Part shown: positions 8,638 to 16,653 of the stretch, in pieces
How the letters are laid out: every line of letters starts with the position of its first letter
Numbering within the stretch: position 1 is the stretch's first letter
NCBI RefSeq assembly: GCF_018274385.1
Contig: NZ_JAAFYZ010000081.1
Location: forward strand, 1 to 39,709
Origin: Catenulispora pinistramenti
GTDB lineage: Bacteria; Actinomycetota; Actinomycetes; Streptomycetales; Catenulisporaceae
DNA length: 39,709 nucleotides
Reading direction: 5' to 3'
Position numbers and translations under genes: made by a program
The notes under the pieces: model-generated
Database searches by the model: none
Seen by the model: the letters and a program-made list of their open reading frames with translations, nothing else
What the model was told of the DNA's origin: nothing

Positions 8638-9768
8638 GTGCTGAGAAGGACTCTGGTCGCCGTCGGATGCGCCGCGCTGCTGGCCGGTTTCGGGCCGCTG
8701 CCCGCGCCGGCGGCCCGGGCCGCCACTTCGTGCCCTGATTCGCAAGGCCCGCTGCTGGCGTATAACGCCACTCGCGCATGGAGCATCACGGGGAGCAAGG
8801 GCGGGGGTGTGAGCATCGGCGTGGTCGGCGCGCCGGATCGGATCGCGGAGGTGGCGTGCGCGATCAGCGCGCTGGCCCCGGACGCGACCGTCGTCCCGGG
8901 ATCGGCGGACGGGGCCATCGTGGTCGTCGCCGACACGTCCGTCGATCCGGCGTCGATCGGCGGGGCGGCGCTGGTGATCGCGGCCGCCGGGGACACCGGG
9001 GAGGTGATGTCGGCGCGTCCGCAGGGCGTGGTGAACGTGGCCGCCGCGGACGAGTCCGGCGCCCCGCTGCCGTCCTCCGCGTCCGGCCCGGCGGTGACGC
9101 TGGCCTCGTACGGCAACGACACCTCGACCGCCTCCGGCTACGTCGCCGCCCTGGCCGCGATCCTGCGGGCCGGCCACGCGAACTGGCCGGCGCGGCAGGT
9201 GGTGGCGCAGATGGCCGGCTCGATCAACCCGGTGTCCGGGAACCAGCACACCGACCAGCTCGGCTTCGGCATCATCTCGCCGGTGCAGGCGGTGAGCCAG
9301 GGGCCGGTGGATCCCGAGACGCTGCCCGGGTTCGACGCCATGTTCCCGGTCAACCAGCCGCCGCGCAGCGCACCGAGCACGCGCTCGGCACCGACCAGTG
9401 CGGGGAGCGCGGGTGGTCCGACCACCGGGTCATCAGCTCCCTCATCCGCAGCTTCGGGTACGCCGTCCGCCACGCCGACGCCGCAGGTGCCGGCGCCGGG
9501 CACCACCGACTCCGCCAACGCCTGGCCGACCGATCCGGTGCTCTCCTCGGGTCCCTCGAACGGGTCACGTGCCGGGGCGTCCGGGGGCGGCGGATCGGGC
9601 GGGATCAGCCCGATCCTGCTGATCGGGTTCCTGGTGATCCTCGCAGGTGGCGGCTATCTGCTGTGGGAGCGCAGGCGCCGGCTCAAGCCCGCCGCGACCA
9701 AGCCGGAATCGGAGTGGGAGGACCCGAGCGGTCCCCGGCATTCGGGATACAGCCCACCGGAAGAATGA
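8638..9768 (+). CDS. mycosin/subtilase-like secreted membrane protein lacking catalytic residues
   Basis: The 376-residue protein has a signal peptide (about 1-28, ending PAARA), a subtilase-like domain (about 30-225), a Ser/Pro/Thr/Ala-rich linker (about 230-320) and a C-terminal membrane segment (about 323-345) followed by Arg-rich cytoplasmic residues. This is the layout of type VII secretion mycosins. The serine region is kept (DTSTASGYVAALAAIL, S163), but the Asp motif reads VGAPD instead of DTG and no HGT motif is present. It should therefore be a pseudoprotease. No other type VII secretion gene is visible nearby. The GTG start follows a TAGCGT box. Confidence 0.8.
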   Translation: MLRRTLVAVGCAALLAGFGPLPAPAARAATSCPDSQGPLLAYNATRAWSITGSKGGGVSIGVVGAPDRIAEVACAISALAPDATVVPGSADGAIVVVADTSVDPASIGGAALVIAAAGDTGEVMSARPQGVVNVAAADESGAPLPSSASGPAVTLASYGNDTSTASGYVAALAAILRAGHANWPARQVVAQMAGSINPVSGNQHTDQLGFGIISPVQAVSQGPVDPETLPGFDAMFPVNQPPRSAPSTRSAPTSAGSAGGPTTGSSAPSSAASGTPSATPTPQVPAPGTTDSANAWPTDPVLSSGPSNGSRAGASGGGGSGGISPILLIGFLVILAGGGYLLWERRRRLKPAATKPESEWEDPSGPRHSGYSPPEE

Positions 9769-9776
9769 TCGTCCGC

Positions 9777-9782
9777 TAAGTT
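9777..9782 (+). promoter_or_regulatory. TANNNT -10 box, leaderless sortase start
   Basis: TAAGTT ends exactly 7 nt before the ATG at 9790, which supports that start over the in-frame TTG at 9781. Confidence 0.45.
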
Positions 9783-9789
9783 GACTCCC

Positions 9790-10782
9790 ATGCCGCAAAA
9801 CGTCGGGGTACCACCGGAACCCAGAGGTTTCTCCCCTAACGTGTCCGGCATGAATGGCGACGAGGGCGGGTTCGGCAGGCCGCCATCCCACGACGCGCCG
9901 ACCGAGTACATCCCGCGGATAACGGACTCCCCCTCCCCCTCCGAGGCGCAGACCGAGTACATCCCGAAGGTCGTGTACACGCCGCCGCCCCCGTCTCAGT
10001 TCCCTGATGGGGAACCGGAGCCGGAGCCCTCGTTCGGCAACCGCTCGTCCCGGACCGCGGCCCGGGTCAACCGGCAGGCCCAGCGCAAGCTGCTGGTGCT
10101 CTCCAGCTTCGGCGAGGTGCTGATCACCCTCGGCGCGGTGCTGGCGCTGTACGTCGTCTACACGCTGTGGTGGACGAACGTGGAGGCGCACAAGGCCGCG
10201 AACGCCGAGGCCAACCACATCCAGCAGCAGTTCCAGCAGCAGCTGGCGCCGACCGCCCCGGGGGCCGCGCCGAAGTCGGCCTTCGCACCGAGCGAGGGCT
10301 TCGCGCTGATGAGCCTGCCGGCCATCGGCAAGATGAACGTCCCGGTGATGCAGGGCGTGGACGAGGAGAAGGTCCTCGACAAGGGCGCCGTCGGGCACTA
10401 CACGACCCCGGCCACGGCGATGCCGTGGGACCCGGTCGGGAACTTCGCGGTCGCGGCCCACCGGCGGACGCACGGCGAGCCGTTCCGCTACATCAACCAG
10501 ATGCGGGTCGGGGACCACGTGGTCGTCGAGACCACGCACGGCTGGTACGTGTACGCGCTGGACAAGGAACTGCCGCAGACCAGCCCGGAGAACATGGGGA
10601 CGATCGCGCCGGTCCCCCAGGGCGGGCCCTTCACCAAGCCCGGCAAATACATCACCCTGACCACCTGCACACCGGAGTGGGCGTCCACGTACCGGCTGAT
10701 CTGGTGGGGCCACCTGGTGCGGGTGGACCCGCTGAACGGGCCGCCGCCGCCGGAGCTGAAAGACCCCAACCGGCACACCTGA
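9790..10782 (+). CDS. class E sortase
   Basis: A membrane transpeptidase that cuts sorting signals and attaches proteins to the peptidoglycan precursor or wall; class E enzymes of high-GC bacteria prefer LAXTG-type signals. The 330-residue product has a cytoplasmic N-terminal region of about 98 residues, one membrane segment (about 100-125) and the sortase domain. The catalytic triad is H224 (AHRRTH), C293 (LTTCTPEW) and R302 (TYRLIWWG). The N-terminal tail repeats TEYIP twice, around residues 38-60. No sorted substrate with a terminal LAXTG signal is seen in this window. It follows the mycosin-like gene by 21 nt but has its own promoter box. Confidence 0.93.
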   Translation: MPQNVGVPPEPRGFSPNVSGMNGDEGGFGRPPSHDAPTEYIPRITDSPSPSEAQTEYIPKVVYTPPPPSQFPDGEPEPEPSFGNRSSRTAARVNRQAQRKLLVLSSFGEVLITLGAVLALYVVYTLWWTNVEAHKAANAEANHIQQQFQQQLAPTAPGAAPKSAFAPSEGFALMSLPAIGKMNVPVMQGVDEEKVLDKGAVGHYTTPATAMPWDPVGNFAVAAHRRTHGEPFRYINQMRVGDHVVVETTHGWYVYALDKELPQTSPENMGTIAPVPQGGPFTKPGKYITLTTCTPEWASTYRLIWWGHLVRVDPLNGPPPPELKDPNRHT

Positions 10783-10794
10783 CCAGCGCGATTC

Positions 10795-10822
10795 TTGGAA
10801 TCGCGAGGGTGGCCGCTACCAT
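10795..10822 (+). promoter_or_regulatory. candidate promoter of the DEAD-box helicase gene
   Basis: TTGGAA (10795-10800), a 16-nt spacer and TACCAT (10817-10822) form a good promoter. Transcription from it would give a leader of about 260 nt before the helicase ATG at 11089. Confidence 0.5.
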
Positions 10823-11088
10823 GGATCGAATCCAAGCGAACGCTGCGCGGGACAGGTCACCTTAGAAGCCGGTCGGAAACCGGCTTCCGTCATGTGACAC
10901 AGAACGCAGTGGGGTCCGGGGCCTGCCATTTCCCGGTCCGCCACTTCAGGCGCGGCTATCGCCTACCTGGTCGTCCAACACTGGGACCAGGCCGCCTTAG
11001 TGACCGTTCTGTACACCGCTGCGGCGCAATCCATGCGCTCGTGCGCCTCTGAGGACGTGTCCGTTCCTCTTGAAGGGCTTCTTGAGCC
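10823..11088 (+). promoter_or_regulatory. long 5' leader of the helicase gene with a stem-loop
   Basis: No coding sequence is evident in this stretch. It contains a perfect 9-bp hairpin, GAAGCCGGT (10865-10873) with ACCGGCTTC (10879-10887) and a 5-nt loop. An outer GTCAC/GTGAC pair (10856-10860 with 10894-10898) encloses it. No U run follows, so it is a structured leader element rather than an obvious terminator. DEAD-box helicase genes in other bacteria often have long cold-responsive leaders, so translational control or autoregulation is plausible. No known riboswitch was recognised. Confidence 0.45.
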
Positions 11089-13674
11089 ATGTCCGAATTC
11101 ACCCCTGAGAACGATGTTCTGCGCGCTGAGTCCACTCCGGCCGCCGACATCGACGAGACTTTCGCGATCGTCGACGAGCTCGACGACGCCACTGACGACA
11201 TCACCGACGACACCGACGACGAGGCCTTCGACGACGCCGCCGACGACGAGCACGTCGCCGACCTGGACGACGACGAAGCCGACGACGACACCGCCCCGGC
11301 CGAGTCCGAGGCGCCGGCGTTCACCGAACTGGGCCTGCCCGAGGAACTGGTGAAGAAGCTCGCCGAGAACGGCGTGCACTCCACCTTCCCGATCCAGGCC
11401 GCGACCATCCCGGACGCCCTGGCCGGCCGGCACGTGCTGGGCAAGGCCCGCACCGGCTCCGGCAAGACGCTGGCCTTCGGGCTGGCGGCGCTGGCCAACC
11501 TGAAGGGCAAGCGGGCCCGCAAGGGCAAGCCGCTGGCCCTGGTGCTGGTCCCGACCCGCGAGCTGGCGATGCAGGTCACCGACGCGCTGCAGCCGTACGG
11601 CTTCGCCGTGGGCGCCGACATCGCCGCGGTCTACGGCGGCGCGCCCATGTACAAGCAGGTGTTCGCGCTGCGCCGCGGCGTCGAGCTGCTGGTGGCCACC
11701 CCGGGCCGGCTGACCGACCTGATCGAGCAGGGGGAATGCGACCTGTCCGAGGTGGAGATCGCCATCCTGGACGAGGCCGACCAGATGGCCGACATGGGCT
11801 TCATGCCGATCGTCACCGAGCTGCTGTCCCAGACCGACCCGGCCGGGCAGCGGCTGCTGTTCAGCGCCACCCTGGACGGCGCCGTCGACGAGCTGGTCCG
11901 CCAGTACCTGACCGACCCGGTCCTGCACTCGGTGACCCCGGACGACGAAGACTCCTCGCAGATGGACCACCACCTGCTGATCGTCGAGCCGGCGGACAAG
12001 GCCCTGGTCACCGCCGAAATCGCGGCCCGGCACACGCCGGGCGAGGACGACGGCCGCCGCACCATCCTGTTCGCCCGCACCAAGCTCGGCGCCGACCGGA
12101 TCGCCGAGAAGATCCGCGAGGCCGGCGTCAGCGCCCTGGCCCTGCACGGCGGCATGACCCAGCGCGCCCGCACCAAGACCCTGGCCGACTTCAAGGACGG
12201 CCGGGTCCCGGTCCTGGTCGCCACCGACGTCGCCGCCCGCGGCATCCACGTCGACGGCATCGACCTGGTCCTGCACGTCGACCCGGCCGGCGACCCGAAG
12301 GACTACCTGCACCGCGCCGGCCGCACGGCCCGCGCCGGCGAGAGCGGCACCGTGGTCACCCTGGTCCTGCCCAAGCAGCGCAAGGCGACGCAGCGCCTGC
12401 TCCAGTCGGCCGGCGTCGACGCCGAACTGACCAAGGTGGCACCGAGCTCGGAGACCCTGCGCGAACTGACCGGCGGCCGACCGGTCGCCGAGTACATCGC
12501 CGAGGCGGACGCCTACCACGCCGCCCGCCGCGCAGCCCGCGAGAGCCGCATGACCGACGACCGCCGCGAAGGACGCGGAGGCCGCGAGGGCTTGCGCGCC
12601 GGCCGCGAGGGCTTCGGCGGCCGCGACAACCGCGACGGCTCACGCCCGGACCGCTTCGACCGCAACCACCGCGGCGGCCGCTTCGAGGAGCGCGACAACC
12701 GCGCCGGCAGCCGCGAGCGCACCAGCTTCAACAGCGGCGAGCGGCGCCCCTTCGCCGACCGCGAGCGGACCGGGTTCGGCGACCGCGACAACCGCGGCCA
12801 GGGCCGCGGCTTCGACCGCAGCAGCTCGGGCCGCGGCTTCGACCGCGACAATCGCAGCAGCTTCGGCGACCGCGGCGCCGGCCGCTCCTTCGACCGCAAC
12901 GGCTCGCAGGGCGGCGGCTTCGACCGCGACCGCACCGACCGTGGCGAGAGCCGCTCGTTCGACCGCAACAGCTCGGAGCGCGGCTTCGACCGCAACGGCT
13001 CGGGCCGCGGCTTCGACCGCGACAACCGCGGCAGCTACGGCAACCGGGACAACAACCGGGACAACCGCAGCGGCGAGCGTCGCAACTTCACCGACCGCGA
13101 CAACCGCGGCGGCTCCGAGAACCGCGGCGGCGGCTTCAACGGCGGCGAGCGTCGCTCCTTCGACCGCAACAGCTCGCAGGGCCGCAGCGACAACCGCGGC
13201 AGCTATGGCAACCGCGAGGGCCGCACCTTCGACCGCAACACCTCAGGCCGCAGCGACAACCGCGGCAGCTACGGCAACCGGGACAACCGCGGCGGCTCCG
13301 AAGGCCGCAGCGGAGGCTTCAACGGCGGCGAGCGTCGCAGCTTCGACCGCGACAACCGCACCACCGGCGGCACCAGCAGCTACGGCCAGCGCCGCGGCTT
13401 CGACCGCGACAACCGCAGCACCGGCGGCACCAACGACCGCCCGCAGAACCGCACCTTCGGCGACCGCCGCAGCAACGACCGCAACGACGACCGCTACTCC
13501 CAGCGCCCCGGCTTCGACGGCCCCCGCCGCCACACCGACCGCGACAACCGCACCAACACCGACCGCCCGGCCGAACGCCGCGACTTCAACGAGCGCACCG
13601 CTTTCGGCCGCCCCCGCGGCGGCTACAGCAACGACCAGCGGGACAACCGTCCGCCCCGCGACCGCCGCTGGTAG
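11089..13674 (+). CDS. DEAD-box ATP-dependent RNA helicase with long Arg/Gly/Asp/Asn-rich tail
   Basis: The 861-residue protein has an acidic Asp-rich N terminus (about 1-75), the Q motif region with FTELGL and FPIQ, motif I ARTGSGKT (about 120-127), DEAD (228-231), SAT (259-261), and motif VI HRAGRTARAG (from 408). The helicase core ends near residue 485. Residues 488-861 are a disordered tail of repeated RGFDRDNRG, FDRNSS and GSYGNRDN units with almost no hydrophobic residues except Phe and Tyr. Such RGG/FDR tails bind RNA and can drive condensates in related cold-shock or RNA-degradation helicases (inference). A strong terminator follows 14 nt after the stop. Confidence 0.95.
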   Translation: MSEFTPENDVLRAESTPAADIDETFAIVDELDDATDDITDDTDDEAFDDAADDEHVADLDDDEADDDTAPAESEAPAFTELGLPEELVKKLAENGVHSTFPIQAATIPDALAGRHVLGKARTGSGKTLAFGLAALANLKGKRARKGKPLALVLVPTRELAMQVTDALQPYGFAVGADIAAVYGGAPMYKQVFALRRGVELLVATPGRLTDLIEQGECDLSEVEIAILDEADQMADMGFMPIVTELLSQTDPAGQRLLFSATLDGAVDELVRQYLTDPVLHSVTPDDEDSSQMDHHLLIVEPADKALVTAEIAARHTPGEDDGRRTILFARTKLGADRIAEKIREAGVSALALHGGMTQRARTKTLADFKDGRVPVLVATDVAARGIHVDGIDLVLHVDPAGDPKDYLHRAGRTARAGESGTVVTLVLPKQRKATQRLLQSAGVDAELTKVAPSSETLRELTGGRPVAEYIAEADAYHAARRAARESRMTDDRREGRGGREGLRAGREGFGGRDNRDGSRPDRFDRNHRGGRFEERDNRAGSRERTSFNSGERRPFADRERTGFGDRDNRGQGRGFDRSSSGRGFDRDNRSSFGDRGAGRSFDRNGSQGGGFDRDRTDRGESRSFDRNSSERGFDRNGSGRGFDRDNRGSYGNRDNNRDNRSGERRNFTDRDNRGGSENRGGGFNGGERRSFDRNSSQGRSDNRGSYGNREGRTFDRNTSGRSDNRGSYGNRDNRGGSEGRSGGFNGGERRSFDRDNRTTGGTSSYGQRRGFDRDNRSTGGTNDRPQNRTFGDRRSNDRNDDRYSQRPGFDGPRRHTDRDNRTNTDRPAERRDFNERTAFGRPRGGYSNDQRDNRPPRDRRW
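12550..13674 (+). repeat. degenerate tandem repeats coding the helicase tail
   Basis: The DNA repeats variants of GGCTTCGACCGCGACAACCG and GGCAGCTACGGCAACCG many times. The units vary in length but stay in frame. One consequence is a set of long alanine-rich open frames on both strands that are not genes. Confidence 0.75.
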
Positions 13675-13687
13675 TCGCTGAGGACTG

Positions 13688-13722
13688 AGAAGGGGACCGC
13701 GCCTTGGGCGCGGTCCCCTTCT
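13688..13722 (+). terminator. strong stem-loop terminator of the helicase gene
   Basis: A perfect 16-bp GC-rich stem (13688-13703 with 13707-13722) with loop TTG lies just after the helicase stop and is followed by GGCTTTCC. Confidence 0.85.
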
Positions 13723-13761
13723 GGCTTTCCGGGCTCGGATCAACGCGCGAGTCGTTCCCCT

Positions 13762-13832
13762 CGGTTCTTCACCAGGGCTCCCGATCTTGCGCTTGCTCCG
13801 GCTTGCCGGAGTTAAGAGCTGAGGTATGGCGG
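13762..13832 (-). repeat. dispersed repeat, copy 1
   Basis: On the minus strand this begins CCGCCATACCTCAG, contains a hairpin CTCCGGC-AA-GCCGGAG followed by CAAG, and ends AGCCCTGGTGAAGAACCG. The copy at 32321-32394 on the plus strand shares these blocks in the same order and nearly the same spacing. Here the 13-mer ACCGAGGGGAACG (13765-13753) directly follows; that 13-mer occurs twice more in the palindrome at 32497-32663. The stretch lies between two terminators, outside any gene. Confidence 0.7.
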
Positions 13833-13864
13833 CCCGGCTCGAAAACTCTCCCCCGCCAAAGCCA

Positions 13865-13894
13865 CAAGGGCCCCGCCCGAAGGCGAGACCCTTG
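13865..13894 (-). terminator. terminator of the ctaE-qcrCAB operon
   Basis: On the minus strand CAAGGGTCTCGCC and GGCGGGGCCCTTG form a 13-bp stem with two G-U pairs and a TTCG tetraloop. It lies 51 nt after the qcrB stop, and the sequence GTGGCTTTGG follows. Confidence 0.75.
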
Positions 13895-13945
13895 CAACGT
13901 GTGACAACGACAAGCAATCAGCAAACCACCAAACACAAGCCCCAC

Positions 13946-15583
13946 TCAGTGGTGCCCGTGCCCAGCCTCGATCTCCTTGTACTCCTCAACCGTCGTCTCG
14001 ACGTGGTCGGAGAACATGGCCTTCGAAGCCTTAGCCCGCAGCTTGAGCGCCCGGTTCCCCGGCCGCTCAACCCCGTTCTCATCCGTGGCGGGCCCGAGCT
14101 CCAGCGGCTTCTGCACCTCGTGCGCGGTCAGCCGGTAGCGCTCGCCGGCCGACAGCGGCTCGTGGACCTCGGTGAACTCGCCTTCCAGCGAGACCTTGAT
14201 GATCCCGGTCTCGCGCCCGTGCAGCACCTTGTCCTTGTCCCGCCGCTGCAAGCCGAGCGCGATGCGCTTGGTGCACCAGTAGGCCAGGGCCGGGCCCAGG
14301 AAGATCAGGACGCGGAACGTCCAGGTCAGCGCCTCCACTGAGAGGTGGAAGTGGGTCGCGATCAGGTCGTTGCCGCCGGCCAGCCACAGCACGCCGTAGA
14401 ACGTGATGCCGCCGACGCCGATCGCGGTGCGGGACGGGCGGTTGCGCGGGCGGTCCAGGATGTGGTGCTCGCGCTTGTCGCCGGTGATCCACTGCTCCAG
14501 GAACGGCCAGACCGCCAGCGCCGTGAACAGGATGCCCGGCACGACCAGCGAGGGGATCAGCACGTTGAAGGACAGCGTGTGCCCCCAGATGTTCCACTCC
14601 CAGTTCGGCATCATTCGAAGGGAGCCTTCTAGGAAGCCGATATACCAGTCTGGCTGGGAACCCGCGCTGATCTGGTCGGGTGTGTACGGCCCGTAGGCCC
14701 AGATCGGGTTGATCTGCACCAGGCCGGCCAGCAGGAAGACCACACCGAAGATCACGAACATGAACCCGCCGGCCTTGGCGGTGTAGACCGGCAGCAGCGG
14801 CAGGCCGACGACGTTGTCGTTGGTCTTGCCCGGCCCGGCCCACTGCGTGTGCTTCTGGACGAACACCAGGATCAGGTGCGCCGTGACCAGGCCGACGATC
14901 AGCGCCGGGATCAGCAGCACGTGGATGGTGAACAGCCGGGGGATGAAGTCGTGGCCGGGGAAGTTCCCGCCGAACAAGAAGTACGACACGTACGTGCCGA
15001 CGATCGGGATCGACAGGATGACGCCGGAGGCGATGCGCAGACCGGTACCGGACAGCAGGTCGTCCGGCAGCGAGTAGCCCGCGAAGCCCTCGAGCAGCCC
15101 CAGCACCATCAGCGTGAAGCCGATCAGCCAGTTGATCTCGCGGGGCTTGCGGAACGCACCGGTGAAGAAGATGCGCAGCATGTGCACCATGATCGCCATG
15201 AGGAAGATCAGGGCGGCCCAGTGGTGCACCTGGCGCATCAGCAGACCGGCGCGCACGTCGAAGCTGATGTTCAGCGTCGAGGCGTACGCCTGCGACATCG
15301 AGACGCCGTCCAGCGGCAGGTACGAGCCGTGGTACTCGACCTCGCCCATGCTCGGGTTGAACCACAGCGTCAGGAACACGCCCGAGAGCAGGATCAGGAT
15401 GAACGAGAACAGCGCGATCTCGCCGAGCAGGAAGCTCCAGTGGTCCGGGAAGACCTTCCGGATCAGGTTCTTCGAGCCCTTGTAGATCCCGAGCCGTTCG
15501 TCCGCCCAGTTGGAGACCGGGTCGGTCTTCACGTCGCCGTACTCGCCTGCGGCCCCGGCGCCCGGGGCGGTCGTGGCGCTCAT
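13946..15583 (-). CDS. qcrB: cytochrome bc1 complex cytochrome b subunit
   Basis: Carries haems bL and bH and the quinone sites of the bcc complex in the cytoplasmic membrane. The 545-residue product has about nine membrane segments. Haem-ligand histidines lie in the helix with HHWAALIFLMAIMVHMLR and in the helix around HVLLIPALIVGLVTAHLILV. The quinol-site motif is PDWY, the actinobacterial form of PEWY. The long hydrophilic C terminus (about 120 residues, ending EAGHGHH) is typical of actinobacteria. The ATG overlaps the qcrA stop in ATGA, so qcrA and qcrB are translationally coupled. Confidence 0.96.
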   Translation of the reverse strand: MSATTAPGAGAAGEYGDVKTDPVSNWADERLGIYKGSKNLIRKVFPDHWSFLLGEIALFSFILILLSGVFLTLWFNPSMGEVEYHGSYLPLDGVSMSQAYASTLNISFDVRAGLLMRQVHHWAALIFLMAIMVHMLRIFFTGAFRKPREINWLIGFTLMVLGLLEGFAGYSLPDDLLSGTGLRIASGVILSIPIVGTYVSYFLFGGNFPGHDFIPRLFTIHVLLIPALIVGLVTAHLILVFVQKHTQWAGPGKTNDNVVGLPLLPVYTAKAGGFMFVIFGVVFLLAGLVQINPIWAYGPYTPDQISAGSQPDWYIGFLEGSLRMMPNWEWNIWGHTLSFNVLIPSLVVPGILFTALAVWPFLEQWITGDKREHHILDRPRNRPSRTAIGVGGITFYGVLWLAGGNDLIATHFHLSVEALTWTFRVLIFLGPALAYWCTKRIALGLQRRDKDKVLHGRETGIIKVSLEGEFTEVHEPLSAGERYRLTAHEVQKPLELGPATDENGVERPGNRALKLRAKASKAMFSDHVETTVEEYKEIEAGHGHH

Positions 15584-16653
15584 CCGCGCTCCCAGAAGCT
15601 CGGGCCGACGGGCTCCCGGAAGTCGCTCACGGCGACCAGGTTGCCGTCGGCGTCGACCGTGATCGGCAGCTGCGGCAGCGACCGCGCGGCCGGGCCGAAG
15701 ATGACCTTCCCGTCGTCGGACAGGTCGAAGGTCGACTGGTGGCACGGGCACAGCATGTGATGCGTCTGCTGCTCGTACAGCGCCACCGGGCAACCGACGT
15801 GGGTGCAGATCTTGGAGAACGCCATGACGCCGTCCACCGACCAGTCCCACTGCTTCTTCTTCTGCGCCTCAGAACCCTTCAGCGCTTCCTGCGGCAACCG
15901 GACGACCAGCACCGCGGCCTTGGCCAGGTTGTCGATCCGCTCGTCCGGGTCGTCGTTCAGGTTCGCCGGGTTCGCCAGCGCCAGCGTGCCGACCGTGACG
16001 TCCGAGACCCTCAGCGGCTGCCCGGTGTTCGGGTTCACCAGCTTCATGCCCGGCGCCCACAGCGTGTGCCGCAGGGCGTCCTTCGGCATCGGCCCCAGGT
16101 CGCGCAGCAGCCACACGGCCGGCAGCGGCAGCACCATCATCGCGGTCAGCAGCGAGCGCCGGATCAGCGGGTACTTGGTGAAGCCGGAGTCCGCGACACC
16201 CTGCTTGAACTCCGAGACCGCGAACGCGGTGGACTCGGGGTCCGACTTCATCGGGTGCCGCTCCTGGACCAGGTCCACGTCGGTCATCAGGGTCCGGGCC
16301 CAGTGGATCGCGCCGCAGCCCAGGGCCAGGAACGCGAAGCCCAGGCACAGGCCCAGGGCCAGGTTGTTCATGTTCACCGTGCCCAGGCCGGTGAACCTGT
16401 GCACCTTGGTGTTGGGCACGAACGTGTAGCAGACCATCGACCCGATCACGCCCACGACGGCGATCATGAACAGCAGGGCGACCTGCCGCTCGGCGCGCTT
16501 GGCGGCCCTGGGGTCGAGGTCGGTGACCCGGGGCCGGTGCGCCGGCAGGCCGGGGTCCTGGAAGGGGTCCTCCGCCACGGTCGTCACTGCGCCGTGGCCG
16601 GCCCCACCGGTGTTCTCAGGCAGGTGGTCCGTTTCCATGTCCCGATCAGTCAT
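15580..16653 (-). CDS. qcrA: cytochrome bc1 complex Rieske iron-sulfur subunit
   Basis: Passes electrons from quinol to the di-haem cytochrome c subunit through a 2Fe-2S centre. The 357-residue product has three N-terminal membrane segments (around 57-78, 94-115 and 163-183), typical of actinobacteria. The Rieske domain has cluster ligands C283, H285, C302 and H305 and the disulfide pair C288/C304 (CTHVGC and CPCH). The ATG at 16653 overlaps the qcrC end by 8 nt; a second in-frame ATG five codons later is a weaker alternative. Confidence 0.96.
   Translation of the reverse strand: MTDRDMETDHLPENTGGAGHGAVTTVAEDPFQDPGLPAHRPRVTDLDPRAAKRAERQVALLFMIAVVGVIGSMVCYTFVPNTKVHRFTGLGTVNMNNLALGLCLGFAFLALGCGAIHWARTLMTDVDLVQERHPMKSDPESTAFAVSEFKQGVADSGFTKYPLIRRSLLTAMMVLPLPAVWLLRDLGPMPKDALRHTLWAPGMKLVNPNTGQPLRVSDVTVGTLALANPANLNDDPDERIDNLAKAAVLVVRLPQEALKGSEAQKKKQWDWSVDGVMAFSKICTHVGCPVALYEQQTHHMLCPCHQSTFDLSDDGKVIFGPAARSLPQLPITVDADGNLVAVSDFREPVGPSFWERG

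Noticed and set aside
12941-13917. Long alanine- or valine-rich open frames on both strands over the helicase tail
   Set aside because: They are shadows of the repetitive tail DNA, have no start signal, and one runs across two terminators.
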